This document shows, piece by piece, positions 32,801-40,203 of a stretch of 40,238 nucleotides of DNA. The position numbers were made by a program, and so were the translations under genes. The notes beneath the pieces were generated by a model. That model ran no database searches, was not told where the DNA came from, and saw only the letters and a program-made list of their open reading frames with translations. The stretch covers positions 1-40,238 of the forward strand of contig NZ_VCKW01000050.1 of NCBI RefSeq assembly GCF_005889715.1, in the 5' to 3' direction. The number at the start of each line of letters is the position of its first letter. Position 1 is the stretch's first letter. The DNA is from Actinomadura soli. Its GTDB lineage: Bacteria; Actinomycetota; Actinomycetes; Streptosporangiales; Streptosporangiaceae.

Positions 32801-34390
32801 TCAGCGCCCGTCGCGGCGCAGGACGACGAGGGCGACGTCGTCCTGGCGGGGGCCGAACTCGGCGATGACGCGGTCGCCGAACCGTTCGACCTCGTCGTCC
32901 ACGCCTGCCGCGAGGAGCCGCAGCCGCTCCAGGTTGTCGGCCAGCGGGATGCCGCGGTCCTCGATCAGCCCGTCGGTGAGGAGCACGACGGTGCCGCCGG
33001 GCGGCACCTCCGTCTTCTCGACCGCCACCCCGCTCGGGTCCCGCGCCTCCCGCGGGAAGCCGAGGAGCACGCCGCCGCCCTCGCCGTAGCGGGCGTCGCC
33101 GCCGGAGACGTGCAGCGGCGGGAGGTGACCGGCGCTGGCGATGTGCGCGGCGCCGCTCAGCGGATCGAGCGTCATCAGGCACATGGTGGCCGTCTGGTCG
33201 TAGTGGTAGCGCTCCAGCACGTCGTTCAGCAGCCGCAGGATCGTGACGGAGTCGTGGCCCTCGGCGGCGAAGGCCCGCAGCGCGTGCCGGATCTCCGCCA
33301 TGACGGTCGCGGCGTGCAGCGAGTGCCCCTGCACGTCCCCGATGGCCACCAGCACCCGGTCGCCGCGGTCGAGGACCTCGTAGAAGTCGCCGCCGACCTC
33401 GGCCTGGTCGCTGGCGGGCTCGTAGCGGACGGCCAGCGACCAGCCCGGCAGGGACGGCAGCGACGCGGGCAGCAGGCTGTGCTGGAGGGTGAGCGAGGTG
33501 TTGTGCTCCTCCGTGTAGGTCCGCAGCGCCTCCAGCGCGAGCGCCACCGCCTGCCCGAGCTGCCGCAGCAGGTTGACGTCGTCCTCCGTCCGGGCGGCGC
33601 GGCCCGCGAGCGCGATGCCGATGGGCGGACGGCCGTGCTTGAACCGCGAGACCACCAGCGTCACGTCGCTTTCCGCGACGCTGTCGGGCAGCAGGTCGAG
33701 CCAGTCGCCGAGCGGCACCCGCGTGACCTCGGTGCCGGTGTCGCCGCCCAGCCTGGCCAGCTCGGCCATCCGCGCGGGCACGTCGGGCGGGCAGTCGCGG
33801 CGCCACGGCCCGATGCCGAGCTCGACGGTCCGCCGCACCCGGCCGTCCGGCGGCAGCACGAACACCGTGGCCGGCGTCCCGAAGATCGTGAACGCGCCGC
33901 GGGCGGCGACCGCCGCCAGGTCGTCGAAGGACGCGGCCGCGTTGATCGCCAGGGAGGTGCGGGTGAGCTCGGCCATGCGGGCGGCCATCCGCTCGGCGCG
34001 GCGGCGGGCCTGGTAGTAGCGCAGCACCGCCTCGACCGTGGCGAGGAACTCGCCGGGGTCGATCGGGTCGGTCATGTAGGCGTCGGCGCCGCGGCGCAGG
34101 CCCGCGGTGCGGTCGGCGACGTTCACCGCCTGCGCCGAGATGTGGATGACCGGCAGCGACCTGGTGTCCGGCGCGGCCTTGATCCGCTCGCAGACCTCGA
34201 TCCCGCTCATGTCCGGCAGCCGCACGTCCAGGACCACCAGGTCGACGGTGTGCTCGACGAGCCTGTTCCAGGTCTCCGCCGCCGACGCGGCCTCCACCAC
34301 GGTGTGGCCCGCGCGCCGCAGCCAGCTGCCGATGATGTACCGCTTGGTGTCGTTGTCGTCGACCACCAGCGTCGTCGCCACGGCCGTCAC
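32801..34390 (-). CDS. Response-regulator (REC)-GAF-PP2C phosphatase
   Basis: 529 residues. REC 7-125 has the phospho-acceptor Asp55 in VVLDVRLPDMSG and the Ser of HISAQAV, but where the conserved Lys should be the sequence is AYMTDPIDPGEF, so Asp108 replaces it. A GAF-like part covers about 150-310 and SpoIIE/PP2C covers 320-529, with AEVGGDFYEVLDRGDRV and AIGDVQGHSLHAATV, then RQDDVALVVL. It resembles RssB/RsbU-type phosphatases that dephosphorylate anti-anti-sigma factors when the REC is phosphorylated. GTG 34390 overlaps the histidine-kinase stop by four bases (GTGA), so it is the last gene of the stressosome operon and the likely output of that kinase. Confidence 0.9.
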   Translation of the reverse strand: MTAVATTLVVDDNDTKRYIIGSWLRRAGHTVVEAASAAETWNRLVEHTVDLVVLDVRLPDMSGIEVCERIKAAPDTRSLPVIHISAQAVNVADRTAGLRRGADAYMTDPIDPGEFLATVEAVLRYYQARRRAERMAARMAELTRTSLAINAAASFDDLAAVAARGAFTIFGTPATVFVLPPDGRVRRTVELGIGPWRRDCPPDVPARMAELARLGGDTGTEVTRVPLGDWLDLLPDSVAESDVTLVVSRFKHGRPPIGIALAGRAARTEDDVNLLRQLGQAVALALEALRTYTEEHNTSLTLQHSLLPASLPSLPGWSLAVRYEPASDQAEVGGDFYEVLDRGDRVLVAIGDVQGHSLHAATVMAEIRHALRAFAAEGHDSVTILRLLNDVLERYHYDQTATMCLMTLDPLSGAAHIASAGHLPPLHVSGGDARYGEGGGVLLGFPREARDPSGVAVEKTEVPPGGTVVLLTDGLIEDRGIPLADNLERLRLLAAGVDDEVERFGDRVIAEFGPRQDDVALVVLRRDGR

Positions 34391-36150
34391 CCCCCGTCCC
34401 CCGCGTCGTCCGCCGCGGTGTCCTTCGTGGGCGCGGCCTGGCGGGCCGTGCGGACCGCCTCGGCGAGCGTCTCCGGGCCGATCTGGTCCTTGCCGAGCAC
34501 CGCGCCCGCGCGCCCGAGCCGCGGGTCGCCGCCCTCGCCGGGCCCCTGGGTGGTCACGTCCGACGAGGTCACCAGCACCACCGGCACGTCCGCCGGCAGC
34601 CGGGCGAGGACCTCGTACCCGTCCAGGCCCGGCATCCGCAGGTCCAGCAGGACGAGGTCGGGCGGGTCGGCGGCGGCGGACTCCAGCGCGGCGCGGCCGT
34701 CGGCGGTCTCGGTGACCCGGCCTGCTGCGTCCTCCACCAGCCCCCGCAGGACGCGGCGGGTCGTGCCGTCGTCGTCCGCGATCAGCACGTGGCCGAGGCC
34801 GAGGTCGTCCAGGCGCGCGGACGGCGGCAGCCGCAGCGTCACCGCCGTGCCCTCGCCGACGGCGCTGTCCACGGACAGGTCTCCGCCGAGCGCCCGGGCG
34901 AGGCGGCGGGCGTAGGGGAGGCCGAGGCCCGTCCCGCCCGCGTCGCTGCCGGGCACGCGGAAGAACTCCTCGAAGAGCCGTGCCTGGTCGGCGGGCGCGA
35001 TGCCCGGGCCGGTGTCGGACACGACGAACTCGATGTGCCCCGGCACCGCCCGGGCCGAGACCCGCACACCGCCCTGCGCGGTGAACTTCAGGCCGTTGCC
35101 CACCAGGTTCCGCAGGATGCGGGTGAGCATCTCCGCGTCGGTGACGACGACGGGCGGCGCGGCGGCCGCGTCCACGGTGAGCGTCAGCCCGGCCTGCTCC
35201 GCCATCGGGCGCAGCAGCTCGGACAGCTCGTCCAGCAGCGCCGGGACCCGCACCGGCGCACGGCGCGGCTCCAGCCCTCCGCGCTCGGCCTTGGCGATGT
35301 CCAGCAGGTCGTTCACCAGCGCCAGCATGGTCTCGCCGGTGTCGCCGATCAGGGTGATCTGCTGGCGCTGCTCGGCGGTGAGCGGTTCGGCGGCGGGGTC
35401 CAGCAGCAGCCGGACGAGCCCGATGACGCTGTTCATCGGGGTGCGCAGCTCGTGGCTGACGGTGGCCCAGAACCGGTTCTTGGCCTCGCCCAGCTCCTGC
35501 AGCTGGTCGGACTTCTCCTCCAGCTCCGCGTACAGCGCCACGACGCCGCGGTTGGTCTCCTCCAGCTCCCCGGAGATCTCGTTGTAGAGCGCCATCACGC
35601 CCTCGTTCGTCGCCTCCAGCTCGGTGTTGAGGGACCGCAGCTCCTCCCGCTGCCGCTGGAGGTCCGACAGCGCCGCCATCAGATCGGCGTTCTGCGTCCG
35701 CAGGTCCTCCAGCGCGGGGACGGGCCTGAGGCGGCCGAGCCGGTCGCGCAGGTCCGCGTCGCCGGGCGGCCTCGCGCCCGCGGGCAGGTCCTTGCGGAGC
35801 CGGACGTGGACGCCGTCGTCCCCGCTCTCGTGCTCGACCCGGCTCAGCAGCCGCGAGATCGCGGCCTCGCACTCCGCCGCCCCCTCCATGCTGGTCCGGG
35901 GCACCAGATCCAGCTTGATCGTCAGGGCGGCCGGGTGCCCGCGGTCGAGGGCGAACGCGACCCTCACCCGGCCCGCGCAGGCGTACAGCTCCCGTCCGGC
36001 CTCGCTGAGCGCGGTGGCGACGCGGACCTGGTCCTGGTAGGGCAGGCCCACCTCGGCGGCGACCCGCCGGCCCAGCTGCCGGACGGCGAACACGCCCGCC
36101 TCGTCGGTGATCTCGATCCGGAGCAGCTCGCCGGACGCGTCCTCGCCCAT
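34387..36150 (-). CDS. Hybrid histidine kinase-response regulator with signalling helix
   Basis: 587 residues. Residues 1-110 look like a degenerate RsbW/RsbT-type GHKL domain (AVRQLGRRVAAEVGLPYQDQ) without the glycine loops. A coiled coil at about 150-225 contains two copies of a T-N-x-G-V-x-A-L-Y motif 18 residues apart. HisKA has FWATVSHELRTPMNSVIGL with His233, HATPase has RILRNLVGNGLKFT, DTGPGIAP and GGTGLGLPYARRLA, and a C-terminal REC has LIADDDGTTRRVL and VLLDLRMPGLDGYEV with a Lys in AVLGKDQI. No membrane segment: it is a cytoplasmic kinase fed by internal partners. ATG 36150 lies four bases after the upstream stop. It probably phosphorylates its own REC and the next gene product. 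Confidence 0.92.
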   Translation of the reverse strand: MGEDASGELLRIEITDEAGVFAVRQLGRRVAAEVGLPYQDQVRVATALSEAGRELYACAGRVRVAFALDRGHPAALTIKLDLVPRTSMEGAAECEAAISRLLSRVEHESGDDGVHVRLRKDLPAGARPPGDADLRDRLGRLRPVPALEDLRTQNADLMAALSDLQRQREELRSLNTELEATNEGVMALYNEISGELEETNRGVVALYAELEEKSDQLQELGEAKNRFWATVSHELRTPMNSVIGLVRLLLDPAAEPLTAEQRQQITLIGDTGETMLALVNDLLDIAKAERGGLEPRRAPVRVPALLDELSELLRPMAEQAGLTLTVDAAAAPPVVVTDAEMLTRILRNLVGNGLKFTAQGGVRVSARAVPGHIEFVVSDTGPGIAPADQARLFEEFFRVPGSDAGGTGLGLPYARRLARALGGDLSVDSAVGEGTAVTLRLPPSARLDDLGLGHVLIADDDGTTRRVLRGLVEDAAGRVTETADGRAALESAAADPPDLVLLDLRMPGLDGYEVLARLPADVPVVLVTSSDVTTQGPGEGGDPRLGRAGAVLGKDQIGPETLAEAVRTARQAAPTKDTAADDAGDGG

Positions 36151-36154
36151 GCGG

Positions 36155-37219
36155 TCACCCCCACCCGGAGGTCGTGACGGCGAGCACGGAGCGGTCGTCG
36201 TGGCGGGAGCCCGCGTCGCGCAGGACGGTCGCCGCGATCAGCAGCGGGTCGCGGCCGAGCAGGCCCGGCTGGTCGGTGAGCCGCCAGCGGCCGGTCAGGC
36301 CGTCCGAATGCAGCACCACCACCGCGCCCCGCGGCAGGGCGTAGGCGTGCTCGCGGATCCGCTCGGCGTGCGCGCCGGCGATCCCGGGCACGGAGATCAT
36401 GCCCTGCCGGCGCTCCGGCCCGACGATCCACGCGGCCACGTTCCCGACCCCGGCGAACCGCACCCGCCCGGCCGCCGGCTCGATCGCGGCGACCGCGACG
36501 GCCCCGCCGCGGGTGGACGCCATCCGCCGGTGCACGCAGCGCAGGACGTCCGCCGGACGCGACGGCGACGCGACCTCGTGCGTGGCCCGGACCGCGGCCC
36601 GCGCCGCCCGGGCCGCCAGCGGGCCGTGCCCCAGGCCGTCGCAGAGCATCGCGTAGACGGCGCCGTCCACCAGCCGGGCCGTGTAGGCGTCGCCGCACTC
36701 CTCCTCGCCGTCGAGCGTCACGGTCAGCCCCGCGATCGGCGGCATCGCCGCGGCCGCCGGCGGCGCGGGCGGCACGTCGGCGGGCGGCTGGAACCGCGCG
36801 TACAGGACGGTGCCGATCCGGGGACGGGAATACACGCCGCTGTGGTCGGCCAGCCGCTCGATCGAGCCGAGCCCGAGGCCGAGCGTGCCGCTGGTCGAGT
36901 AGCCGTCCGTCCGGGAGACGGGCACGTCGGCGATGCCGGGCCCGTGGTCGACGCAGACGAACTCCAGCGCGGCGGCGCCGCCGTCCCGCACGATGCGCAG
37001 CAGCATCTCGCCCTGCGTGGCGTGCTTGGCCAGGTTCGTGGCCGCCTCGGTCGCCGCGAGCTGGATCTGGCCGAGGCGCTCCCCGCCGAACCCGAGCCGC
37101 TCGGCGAGCGCGGTGATCCGCCGCCGCACGCCCGCCGCGGCGCTCTGCTCCTCCACCCGCACCCGCAGCGATTCGCCGGCGTGCGGGCTCGTCGTCCACC
37201 CGGTGCTCAGCGGCCCCAT
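36155..37219 (-). CDS. GHKL (RsbT/RsbW-like)-PP2C (RsbX-like) fusion protein
   Basis: 354 residues. Residues 20-145 form a GHKL ATPase with the N-box AATEAATNLAKHATQGE, G1 box DHGPGIADVP and G2 loop GTLGLGLGSIERL. Residues 160-354 form a small PP2C domain with EECGDAYTARLVDGAVYAML, CDGLGHGPLAARAA and DDRSVLAV, close to RsbX. Kinase-type and phosphatase-type parts in one chain could both set and erase phosphates on the stressosome STAS proteins, as RsbT and RsbX do in Bacillus. It overlaps rsbT by 13 bases. The assignment of direction (kinase, phosphatase or both) is inference. Confidence 0.9.
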   Translation of the reverse strand: MGPLSTGWTTSPHAGESLRVRVEEQSAAAGVRRRITALAERLGFGGERLGQIQLAATEAATNLAKHATQGEMLLRIVRDGGAAALEFVCVDHGPGIADVPVSRTDGYSTSGTLGLGLGSIERLADHSGVYSRPRIGTVLYARFQPPADVPPAPPAAAAMPPIAGLTVTLDGEEECGDAYTARLVDGAVYAMLCDGLGHGPLAARAARAAVRATHEVASPSRPADVLRCVHRRMASTRGGAVAVAAIEPAAGRVRFAGVGNVAAWIVGPERRQGMISVPGIAGAHAERIREHAYALPRGAVVVLHSDGLTGRWRLTDQPGLLGRDPLLIAATVLRDAGSRHDDRSVLAVTTSGWG

Positions 37220-37647
37220 TTGGCCACCGTCACCGTGGTGCCCTTTCCCGGCTCGCTCCGCAGGTCGAACTCGTCGCTCAGCCTGCGCGCCCCGGACAGG
37301 CCGAGGCCGAGACCGGCCCCGCTCGTCCAGCCCTCGCCGAGCGCGCGCTCCACGTCCGCGATGCCCGGTCCCGCGTCGGTGAAGACGACGCGCACGCCCC
37401 GGCGGCCGCGCTCGCCGGCGGCCTGCTCCACCCGCATCGTGCCGCCCCCGCCGTGCGCGTAGGTGTTGCGCGCCAGCTCGCTGGCCGCGGTGACGATCTT
37501 GGTCTGGTCGACGAGGGACAGCCCGGCAGCCGCCGCGGCGGTCCGCACGAGCTGCCGGACGCGGACCACGTCGTCGTTCGACGCGATGGGCACCTCCTCC
37601 CCGGGCGTCCCGCCGCCGGACCTTCCGTCGCCGGGCGGCGTCGTCAT
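37207..37647 (-). CDS. rsbT: RsbT-type switch kinase
   Basis: 146 residues. GHKL fold with the N-box TAASELARNTYAHGGGG, G1 DAGPGIADVE and G2 SGAGLGLGLSGARRLSDEF, and the typical end GKGTTVTVAKW. In stressosomes RsbT phosphorylates RsbR and RsbS under stress, then leaves the complex and activates a PP2C partner. The first 20 residues are a Gly/Pro-rich extension. ATG 37647 overlaps the rsbS stop (ATGA), placing it in strict rsbR-rsbS-rsbT order. Its downstream partner RsbU is not present in classic form; the GHKL-PP2C fusion or the REC-PP2C protein may take that role. Confidence 0.93.
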   Translation of the reverse strand: MTTPPGDGRSGGGTPGEEVPIASNDDVVRVRQLVRTAAAAAGLSLVDQTKIVTAASELARNTYAHGGGGTMRVEQAAGERGRRGVRVVFTDAGPGIADVERALGEGWTSGAGLGLGLSGARRLSDEFDLRSEPGKGTTVTVAKWGR

Positions 37648-38021
37648 GGGGCGCCCGCCACGGCGGCCGCCGCCCCGGCGCCGAGCAGCCGCATGCCTTC
37701 CTCCAGGTCCAGCGCGGTGCGGACGCCGCCCAGCGACAGCCCCAGCTCGACCAGGGTGATCGCCACGGCCGGGCGCATCCCGACGACCACCGTCTCGGCG
37801 TCCATCAGCCGCGACATGGCGGCGATGGTGGCGAACATGCGGCCGATGAAGGAGTCGACGATGTCCACCGCGGTGATGTCGATGATCACGCCGTGCGCGC
37901 CCGCGGCGACGATCCGGTCGGCGAGGTCCTCCTGCAGCGCCAGCACGGTCTGGTCCTGCAGATCGACCTGGATCGACACCAGCAGGACGTCCCCGATCTT
38001 GAGAATCGGCACGTGCTCCAT
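37644..38021 (-). CDS. rsbS: RsbS-type STAS stressosome scaffold
   Basis: 125 residues, a single STAS domain. VPILKIGDVLLVSIQVDLQD is the RsbS opening and IIDITAVDIVDSFIGRMFAT contains the phosphorylatable Ser57, equivalent to Ser59 of Bacillus RsbS by motif. RsbS forms the pseudo-icosahedral core of the stressosome together with RsbR and holds RsbT until phosphorylated. Residues 112-125 are an Ala/Gly-rich tail. Its ATG shares one base with the rsbR stop (TGATG), and its stop overlaps the rsbT start, so synthesis of the three is coupled. Confidence 0.94.
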   Translation of the reverse strand: MEHVPILKIGDVLLVSIQVDLQDQTVLALQEDLADRIVAAGAHGVIIDITAVDIVDSFIGRMFATIAAMSRLMDAETVVVGMRPAVAITLVELGLSLGGVRTALDLEEGMRLLGAGAAAAVAGAP

Positions 38022-38899
38022 CACGCCTCCAGGCCGTTCCGGGGGGCGTGCTGGGTCGTCCCCCCGCAAGAGGCCGTGCTGGGGACCACGCACAGGCCGC
38101 TGCGTTCGAGGACGTACGCGAGCGCGTCGGCCAGGCTCGACTTGGTCACGATGTCGCCGAACTCGATGCCGAGCGTCACGATCGTCTGCGCGATCTGCGG
38201 CCGGATCCCCGAGATCACGCAGTGCGTGCCCATCAGCCGGGCCGCCATCACCGTCCTCATCAGATGCTGGGCGACCTCGGTGTCCACGGCGGCCACGCCG
38301 GTGATGTCGATCACCGCGAACCGGGAGCGGGTGTCGACCAGCGTCTGCAGCAGCGTCTCCATGACGACCTGCGTGCGGGCCGAGTCCAGCGTGCCGACCA
38401 GCGGGACGCCGAGGACGCCGTCCCACACCTTCACCACGGGCGTCGACAGTTCGAGGAGCTGCTCGGCCTGGTCCGCGATGACCTGCTCGCGGGCCGAGGC
38501 GTAGGTCTCGAACGTCGCCAGCCCCAGCTCGTCGACGTAGGATGAGAAGTCGATGAGCTCGCTGTAGGCGCGCTGGCCCCGGGTCTTCCTGACCTGCTCG
38601 TACAGCGACTGCTTCAGCGCGAACACGCCGACCGCGGTCTCGGTCGCGCTGAACCCCTGCCGGGCCCGGCCGCGGGAGATCTCCGCCAGCGTCGCCCGCA
38701 GCTCGCCGGCGGCGGTGTCGTCGCCGGCGAGGGCGCGCTCCACCAGCCCGTAGAGCTCGGTCAGCTCCGAGCGGAGCTCGCGCTCGGTGATCCGGCCGCG
38801 GACGCTCTCGCCGACCAGCTCGATCCACCGGTCCAGCACCGGCTCCCGCCAGGAGCCCAGCAGCTCCGTGATGCTCGTGTCGTCCGAGCCGTCGGTCAT
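38021..38899 (-). CDS. rsbR: RsbR-type stressosome co-antagonist
   Basis: 292 residues. The N-terminal 150 residues form an RsbRD-type helical, globin-like sensor (ELLGSWREPVLDRWIELVGE). A linker helix leads to the C-terminal STAS domain, LELSTPVVKVWDGVLGVPLV then VIDITGVAAVDTEVAQHLM and GIRPQIAQTIVTLGIEF. Thr207 matches Bacillus Thr205; the second site, Thr171 in Bacillus, is Ser173 here. The N-domain lacks any membrane segment, so it is a cytoplasmic sensor of unknown signal. ATG 38899 follows GGGAG by eight bases; ATG 38914 is possible. It is the first gene of a six-gene operon. About 25 extra residues follow the STAS domain. Confidence 0.92.
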   Translation of the reverse strand: MTDGSDDTSITELLGSWREPVLDRWIELVGESVRGRITERELRSELTELYGLVERALAGDDTAAGELRATLAEISRGRARQGFSATETAVGVFALKQSLYEQVRKTRGQRAYSELIDFSSYVDELGLATFETYASAREQVIADQAEQLLELSTPVVKVWDGVLGVPLVGTLDSARTQVVMETLLQTLVDTRSRFAVIDITGVAAVDTEVAQHLMRTVMAARLMGTHCVISGIRPQIAQTIVTLGIEFGDIVTKSSLADALAYVLERSGLCVVPSTASCGGTTQHAPRNGLEA

Positions 38900-39011
38900 G
38901 TGCGGCGCTCCCATCCGTGCCCCCGGCGGCGCGGGATCCGTCCGCGCGGGTCGCTCAGGGCGTCCGTCCCGGTCGCGCCGCCCGGTGCTCACCCGCCCAA
39001 CCGTAACCCGC

Positions 39012-39061
39012 GGATGAGCGCGCCCCACCCTGGATGACCTGGACGTTTACGTAGGATGACC
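39012..39061 (-). repeat. Three spaced GGATGA(C/G)C repeats upstream of rsbR
   Basis: GGATGAGC at 39012-39019, GGATGACC at 39032-39039 and GGATGACC at 39054-39061 are spaced by 20 and 22 bp, about two helical turns, on one face of the DNA. They precede a possible rsbR -10 box (TACGGT on the minus strand, 39005-39000). They are candidate binding sites for an activator of the stressosome operon. Confidence 0.4.
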
Positions 39062-39087
39062 GCTTTTTTGGCTTTGGTGCACTGCGG

Positions 39088-39924
39088 TCAATCCCACCAA
39101 AAGGACCAATTTGTCTTTCCGCGGATCTCCTCGGCGTAGCCGGCGAGGGTGCCCGGGCCCTGGAAGAGGATGTCGGGGCAGAACGTCCAGTGCTCGGCCG
39201 CGACATGCGCGGCGTGCCGCGTCGTGATCGGCGGCGCGGCGACGCTGAGCTCCAGCGTGTTGAACCCCAGCGCGACGACGCGGGCGCCGAAGCGGTCCTC
39301 CCAGCCGCGCAGCACGGCGGAGAGCGGCGCCGTCCACTCGTTGTGGTTGAGGGCGCCCTGCCAGCCGGCGGCGGTCAGGGTGTCGGCGCCGCGGTCCACC
39401 GCGACCAGCCCGAGCGACATGCCGCGACCGGCGAGCACGCGGGCGTACCGGTCCGCCATGGCGTCGGGGTCGTCGACCGGGACGCCCGGCGCGGCCAGGC
39501 CGGGGCAGTGCCGCCCGTAGGGGGCGAGGTCGTCGTGGTCCTCGTCGGCGGCCAGCTCCGCCCAGTCCGACCAGACCTCGGACATGAACGCCTGCGGGAC
39601 GTAGTTCTCGATCTCCGCCACCGGCTCGGGGGCGATCTGGCCCGACGCCCAGGGCTGGTCGGTCTCGTCCATCAGCAGCGGCCAGAGGCCCGACCGGGCG
39701 TGCTCCGCGCGGAGCCTGCCCCACAGCTCGCCGTGGACGGGCTCGTCGCTCAGCCAGAACGCGGGGCGCAGGAGCGGGCGCCGCTGCGGGTACCCGGGGT
39801 CCGGCCAGACCACGTCCCCCTCGGGCAGCGGCACCGACAGCGTCCGCTCCCCGTCGCCGTCCCGCGACGGGTCGAACAGCTGCGGCAGTTCGCCCGGCAG
39901 GCGCCGGACCTCGACATCATCCAT
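39088..39924 (-). CDS. DUF4253 domain protein
   Basis: 278 residues, soluble, no signal peptide. The C-terminal 110 residues match DUF4253: VLRGWEDRFGARVVALGFNT, then a strand, APPITTRHAAHVAAEHWTFC, and PDILFQGPGTLAGYAEEI. The N-terminal part contains PAFWLSDEPVHGELWGRLRA and LWPLLMDETDQPWASG. The family is widespread in actinomycetes and of unknown function, sometimes linked to SUKH/immunity-type proteins; that link is not shown here. ATG 39924 follows a modest GGCGAG. A 12-bp inverted repeat sits 20 bases upstream of the start. About 190 bp separate its end from the rsbR start. Confidence 0.87.
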   Translation of the reverse strand: MDDVEVRRLPGELPQLFDPSRDGDGERTLSVPLPEGDVVWPDPGYPQRRPLLRPAFWLSDEPVHGELWGRLRAEHARSGLWPLLMDETDQPWASGQIAPEPVAEIENYVPQAFMSEVWSDWAELAADEDHDDLAPYGRHCPGLAAPGVPVDDPDAMADRYARVLAGRGMSLGLVAVDRGADTLTAAGWQGALNHNEWTAPLSAVLRGWEDRFGARVVALGFNTLELSVAAPPITTRHAAHVAAEHWTFCPDILFQGPGTLAGYAEEIRGKTNWSFWWD

Positions 39925-39943
39925 TTCTCGCCGTTCCGGTACA

Positions 39944-39975
39944 GACCATTGCCAACAGGGATCTTGGCAATGGTC
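39944..39975. repeat. 12-bp perfect inverted repeat upstream of the DUF4253 gene
   Basis: GACCATTGCCAA (39944-39955) and TTGGCAATGGTC (39964-39975) flank an eight-base spacer. The dyad is AT-richer than its surroundings and lies 20-51 bases before the DUF4253 start codon. It can be an operator or form a stable hairpin in the leader of the minus-strand mRNA. No U-run follows on either strand, so it is not an ordinary terminator. Confidence 0.6.
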
Positions 39976-40032
39976 GATGGTAACGGCGTCGGGCCCGCCC
40001 GGGTGGCCGACCCGTGCGGTTCGGTCGGCGAC

Positions 40033-40203
40033 TCAGTGCCCGCGGCGGCCGCGGACCAGGTAGTCGATCACCAGCGCGACGACGCCCAGCCCGGTGGCCG
40101 CGCTGACGACGACCTCGATCCAGGCGTCCCGCAGGGCCACGTTCGACAGGACGTTGACGGCGATGAGGATGGCGACGATCGTCCAGCGGGTGGAGTTGCT
40201 CAT
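40033..40203 (-). CDS. Small two-helix membrane protein
   Basis: 56 residues, too short to have been obvious. Two hydrophobic stretches, about residues 7-24 (WTIVAILIAVNVLSNVAL) and 28-50 (WIEVVVSAATGLGVVALVI), are joined by a short RDA turn. A basic end, VRGRRGH, should stay inside, giving a hairpin with both ends in the cytoplasm. AGAAAGG lies nine bases before ATG 40203. No family was recognised. Its position 108 bp upstream of the DUF4253 gene on the same strand does not prove a shared transcript, because the inverted repeat lies between them. Confidence 0.65.
   Translation of the reverse strand: MSNSTRWTIVAILIAVNVLSNVALRDAWIEVVVSAATGLGVVALVIDYLVRGRRGH

Noticed and set aside
39057..39090. 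TGACCGC/GCGGTCA inverted repeat after the DUF4253 gene
   Set aside because: Only seven base pairs with a 20-base loop, partly inside the coding end. Too weak to call a terminator.
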